39,459 bases of DNA, from contig DATJZY010000106.1 in assembly GCA_035577985.1 (NCBI GenBank), forward strand, positions 1-39,459, in the 5' to 3' direction. Both the position numbers and the translations under genes were made by a program. The notes under the pieces are model-generated. The model worked only from the letters and a program-made list of their open reading frames with translations, searched no databases and was not told where the DNA came from. This document shows, piece by piece, positions 36,510 to 39,459 of this stretch; positions within the stretch are counted from its first letter, which is position 1; each line of letters starts with the position of its first letter. Source of the stretch: Candidatus Eisenbacteria bacterium (GTDB lineage: Bacteria > Desulfobacterota > Binatia > DP-6).

Positions 36510-39459
36510 GGGCGCGAAGTGGGCGGCTCGAGGGGTGCTCGTGGGAGCCGCATTGATGTCGTGGGGCGTCCACGACGCGCGCGCCCAGTGGGTCACGCGG
36601 CGAACCCTGATCGCGCCCGGTGGGATCACCTTCGTCGGCAACACGCTCGGGCTCTCCAAGCTCCTGAACGCGAACGCGCCCGGGACAGAGCACTCGATCG
36701 GCGCCTTCGTCACCGTCGACACGACGCTGCAGGACGGAACGTATCCGCTCGGGACTACGAACGACTGGCGCCTCGACTCGGCGAGCGCGATCCTGGCGCT
36801 TCCGCCCGGCAGCACGGTGATCTACGCCGAGCTCGTCTGGGCCGGAAGCTACAGCTATGGCGGCGAGGACGTCATCGCATTCGAGAACGACCCCGTCACC
36901 TTCACGACGCCGGTCGGGGCCTCGAGCGTCAGCCCCGATCCGGTGACGGCGAAGAGCCGTGGCACTGGGTCGGGCGGCGCCTGCGCGACGCTCCCCTGCA
37001 TGTACGTGCGCTCCGCCGAGGTCACCGCGCTCGTGCAGGCCGGGGGCAGCGGCACCTACACGGTCGGCAGCGTTCCCGGCACCCAGGGCGACACCGACAA
37101 CAGCCAGAATGCCGCCGGCTGGACGCTCGCCGTGATCTACGGCGATCCGACGCTGCCGACGCGCGATCTGACGCTCTTCGTCGGCGCCGAGACGGCCGGC
37201 GCGCCCGAGGCCGCGGCGAGCGGCTTCTGCACGCCGCCCACGGGGCCGGTAGCCGGCCGGCTCGCCGTCAGCACCGTCGAAGGCGACTCCGTCCTCACGG
37301 GCGACACGATGCGCTTCGGTCCGACGGCCCCCCTCGGCCTGGCCGACCGGGTCCTGGGTCCGAACAATCCGCTCACGAACTTCTTCGACAGCCAGATCAA
37401 TGGCGACGACGGCCTGCTCGTCACCACCGGCACCTTCGGCACCCGCAATCACATCCCCGGCTCGAACATCGTCGGCGGCCGGCAGGGGTGGGACATCACC
37501 CAGATCGACGTCTCGTCGCGGCTCGCCAACGCGCAGACGACGGCGTTCGCACAGGCGACGACGACCGGCGACACCTTCGTCGTCTCGACGCTCGGGCTCG
37601 CGATCGACGTCGGCGCACCGCGCTTCGCCCTCAACGCGAAGTCGGTCGACAAGCTCGCGACCGTCGTCGGCGACACGCTCACCTACACGATCGTGCTCGA
37701 CAACAGCGCGGGCTCGGCGGACGCGACGGGCCTCGTCTTCACCGACCCGCCGCCCGCCGGCACGACCTTCGTCGCCGGCAGCTTCCGCATCGACGGCGTG
37801 GTACAGCCCGGCGCCGATCCGGCGGCGGGAGTTCTCGTCGGCACCGTCGTGCAGGGCACGACCAGGACGGTGACCTTCCAGGTCCAGGTGACGGCGATCC
37901 CGGCCGCGCCGGCGACGGCGCAATATGCGAACGGATCGGGCTGGACGTACCAGTTCACGAGCTGCGCCGGCCAGCCGACACAGAACGGCGCCGTCACGAG
38001 CAACGTCGTGACGACCGGTGTGCCGCGCATCGACGCCACGAAGACGGTCGCGCCGCTGGCTGCACTGCCGCTGCAGACGCTCACCTACGACGTCGTCGTC
38101 ACGAACGACGGTACGGTCCCGGCAACCGGCGTGACGTTGACCGATGCGATCCCGGCCGGCACGACGTACGTTCCCGGGAGCACGACGCTCAACGGCGCGG
38201 CCGTCCCCGACGTGGCCGGGGCGATGCCATTCGCGACGGGCGGGCTCGTGAGCAGCCCGGCCGCGCCGGCAGGGCAGATCGACGTCGGCACCAGCGCCGC
38301 GGTGCGCTTCCAGGTGGTCGTCAATCTCGGCGCCAGCGGCAGCGTCACCAACACGGCGCTCATCGAGCCCGACGGCCCGGGCGGCCTTCCTCCCTTCGCT
38401 CGGCAGGCGATCACGAGCCTCCTGCCGTCGGCCGACCTCGCGGTCACGAAGACGGGCCCGGCGAGCGTCGCCTCGGGAGCCGACGTCGTCTACACCGTGA
38501 CGGTCACCAACAACGGTCCCGCCGCCGCGACCGGCGTCGTCCTGACCGACACGCTGCCGCCCGAGGTGACGCTGGTCGGCGCCATGCCCGCGCAGGGGAG
38601 CTGCTCCGGTACGACGGCGATCACGTGCACGCTCGGCATGATCGCGCCGGGCGCCTCGGTGCCGGTGACGATCACGACGCGCGCGCTTCCGAGCGCAAAC
38701 GGAACCTTCACCAACGTCGCCACGGTCGCCGGAACGACGCCGGACCCGAATCCCGTGAACGACACCGCGATGACCGACACGACGGCGATTCCCACTGCGG
38801 ACCTCGCCGTCAGCAAGACGGGCACACCCGACCCGGTGGGCGTGGGGTCCCCGCTCACCTACACCATCGCGGTCACGAACCAGGGACCGGGCGACGCGAC
38901 CGGCGTCACCGTGACGGACACGCTCCCGGCGGCGGTCGGTCCGGCGACGTTCACGGCGTCGCAGGGGACCTGCGCGATCACCGCGGGAACGCTCGCCTGC
39001 ACGCTCGGCGCGCTCGCCGCTGGGGGAAGCGCGACGCTGGTCGTCGACACCACCCGTACCGCGACGGGTGCGTTCAGCAACACGGCGGTCGTCGCCGGCA
39101 ACGAAGCCGACCCCGACCTCACCAACAACTCGTCCACGGCGAGCACCGCGTCGCTCGCGACCGAGTCGTGCGGCAACTGCGTCGACGACGACGGTGACGG
39201 GCTCGTGGACCTCGACGATCCCGACTGCTGCCCGCAGGTGGGGACGCTCGAGGTGACCTCCGCCAACGTTCGTCCTCGCAAGCGGCCGCGCGGCATGCTG
39301 CGCCTCAAGCTGAAGGCGCAGCTCGGCGGCCCCGGGCTCGAGGTCGTCGATCCGCTCCACACCGACGTCTTGGTGGCGCTCGCGGACTCGGGAGGCCCGC
39401 TTCTGTGCTGCACGCTCGGGAGCGAGCACTGGATGCGCCTCTTCAAGCAGCACTACGGA
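36502..39459 (+). CDS. Secreted protein with four DUF11 repeats, cut at the right edge
   Basis: The gene is open to the window end (986 residues seen, no stop). GAGGTGA lies 6 nt before ATG 36502. The signal peptide is about residues 1-28 (RRGAKWAARGVLVGAALMSW, then ARAQ). A beta-rich N-terminal region (about 30-370) is followed by four DUF11-type Ig-like repeats starting near 377, 510, 644 and 766, each with a Lys-Thr/Ser start and a TLPPEV- or TDAIPAG-type end, such as ADLAVTKTG and ADLAVSKTG. These are typical of long surface or extracellular proteins. After them (889-907), SCGNCVDDDGDGLVDLDDP is a calcium-loop-like Cys/Asp motif. The final visible part (VRPRKRPRGMLRLKLKAQLGG) is basic. 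It is preceded by the SDR across a 99-nt gap. Confidence 0.82.
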   Translation, partial: MRRGAKWAARGVLVGAALMSWGVHDARAQWVTRRTLIAPGGITFVGNTLGLSKLLNANAPGTEHSIGAFVTVDTTLQDGTYPLGTTNDWRLDSASAILALPPGSTVIYAELVWAGSYSYGGEDVIAFENDPVTFTTPVGASSVSPDPVTAKSRGTGSGGACATLPCMYVRSAEVTALVQAGGSGTYTVGSVPGTQGDTDNSQNAAGWTLAVIYGDPTLPTRDLTLFVGAETAGAPEAAASGFCTPPTGPVAGRLAVSTVEGDSVLTGDTMRFGPTAPLGLADRVLGPNNPLTNFFDSQINGDDGLLVTTGTFGTRNHIPGSNIVGGRQGWDITQIDVSSRLANAQTTAFAQATTTGDTFVVSTLGLAIDVGAPRFALNAKSVDKLATVVGDTLTYTIVLDNSAGSADATGLVFTDPPPAGTTFVAGSFRIDGVVQPGADPAAGVLVGTVVQGTTRTVTFQVQVTAIPAAPATAQYANGSGWTYQFTSCAGQPTQNGAVTSNVVTTGVPRIDATKTVAPLAALPLQTLTYDVVVTNDGTVPATGVTLTDAIPAGTTYVPGSTTLNGAAVPDVAGAMPFATGGLVSSPAAPAGQIDVGTSAAVRFQVVVNLGASGSVTNTALIEPDGPGGLPPFARQAITSLLPSADLAVTKTGPASVASGADVVYTVTVTNNGPAAATGVVLTDTLPPEVTLVGAMPAQGSCSGTTAITCTLGMIAPGASVPVTITTRALPSANGTFTNVATVAGTTPDPNPVNDTAMTDTTAIPTADLAVSKTGTPDPVGVGSPLTYTIAVTNQGPGDATGVTVTDTLPAAVGPATFTASQGTCAITAGTLACTLGALAAGGSATLVVDTTRTATGAFSNTAVVAGNEADPDLTNNSSTASTASLATESCGNCVDDDGDGLVDLDDPDCCPQVGTLEVTSANVRPRKRPRGMLRLKLKAQLGGPGLEVVDPLHTDVLVALADSGGPLLCCTLGSEHWMRLFKQHYG

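Noticed and set aside
35977..39453. Minus-strand open frame of 1158 codons opposite the DUF11 and SDR genes
   Set aside because: It is antisense to two well-supported genes, is extremely Arg-rich and has no domain; a GC-driven shadow.

Overview
This is a 39.5 kb chromosomal stretch of a very GC-rich Gram-negative bacterium. Apolipoprotein N-acyltransferase (Lnt) and an outer-membrane barrel indicate a diderm envelope. The mix of LLM flavin monooxygenase-like enzymes, a DUF1302-like barrel, Cys-rich secreted proteins, DUF11 and beta-helix surface proteins with a poly-Thr linker and a CGNCVDDDGDG-type motif suggests a deltaproteobacterial-grade lineage such as Candidatus Binatota. That placement is an inference from gene content; there is no rRNA or other decisive marker. 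I see no prophage, IS transposase, CRISPR array, rRNA or tRNA. Coding density is very high, and most long unassigned open frames are GC-driven shadows.

Layout. 1-2203 (minus): a partial multihaem cytochrome downstream of a secreted dockerin/beta-helix protein. 2328-4391 (plus): a sirtuin and a secreted protein with three Cys-pair repeats. 4388-10039 (minus): glycyl-tRNA synthetase followed by glycerol kinase, a GlpA-like dehydrogenase and a second FAD oxidoreductase, joined by three consecutive 4-nt overlaps, two of which imply CTG start codons. 10139-17489 (plus): an LLM oxidoreductase, then alaS-phoH-ybeY-lnt and a small exported helical-repeat protein. 17479-24114 (minus): a three-gene set of a secreted Cys-rich protein, a DUF1302-like outer-membrane barrel and a 1086-residue degenerate cyclase/AAA/TPR protein. 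24191-29546 (plus): an SDR, a double GNAT, prfB with its programmed +1 frameshift, a pyrE-like gene and a beta-helix surface protein. 29551-29757: a cluster of hairpins. 29766-32489 (minus): a type I sulfatase and a DGPF-domain protein. 32591-34054 (plus): a DASS-family anion permease, followed by a 137-bp MITE-like palindrome. 34300-36402 (plus): an LLM oxidoreductase and an SDR. 36502 to the end (plus): a DUF11 surface protein, cut by the window edge.

How the genes fit together. Most of the conserved genes form housekeeping operons for translation (glyS, alaS, prfB, ybeY, phoH), lipoprotein maturation (lnt) and pyrimidine salvage or synthesis (pyrE-like). The accessory genes are envelope or secreted proteins and redox enzymes. 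Two things stand out. First, four transcription units lack a Shine-Dalgarno sequence and instead have TTGNNN about 35 nt, and a -10-like hexamer ending exactly 6 nt, before the start codon, which predicts leaderless mRNAs. Second, the 24114-17479 gene set couples an exported Cys-rich protein and a barrel to a cytoplasmic ATPase whose cyclase-like domain has lost key residues. No gene longer than about 250 nt of intergenic space is unaccounted for.
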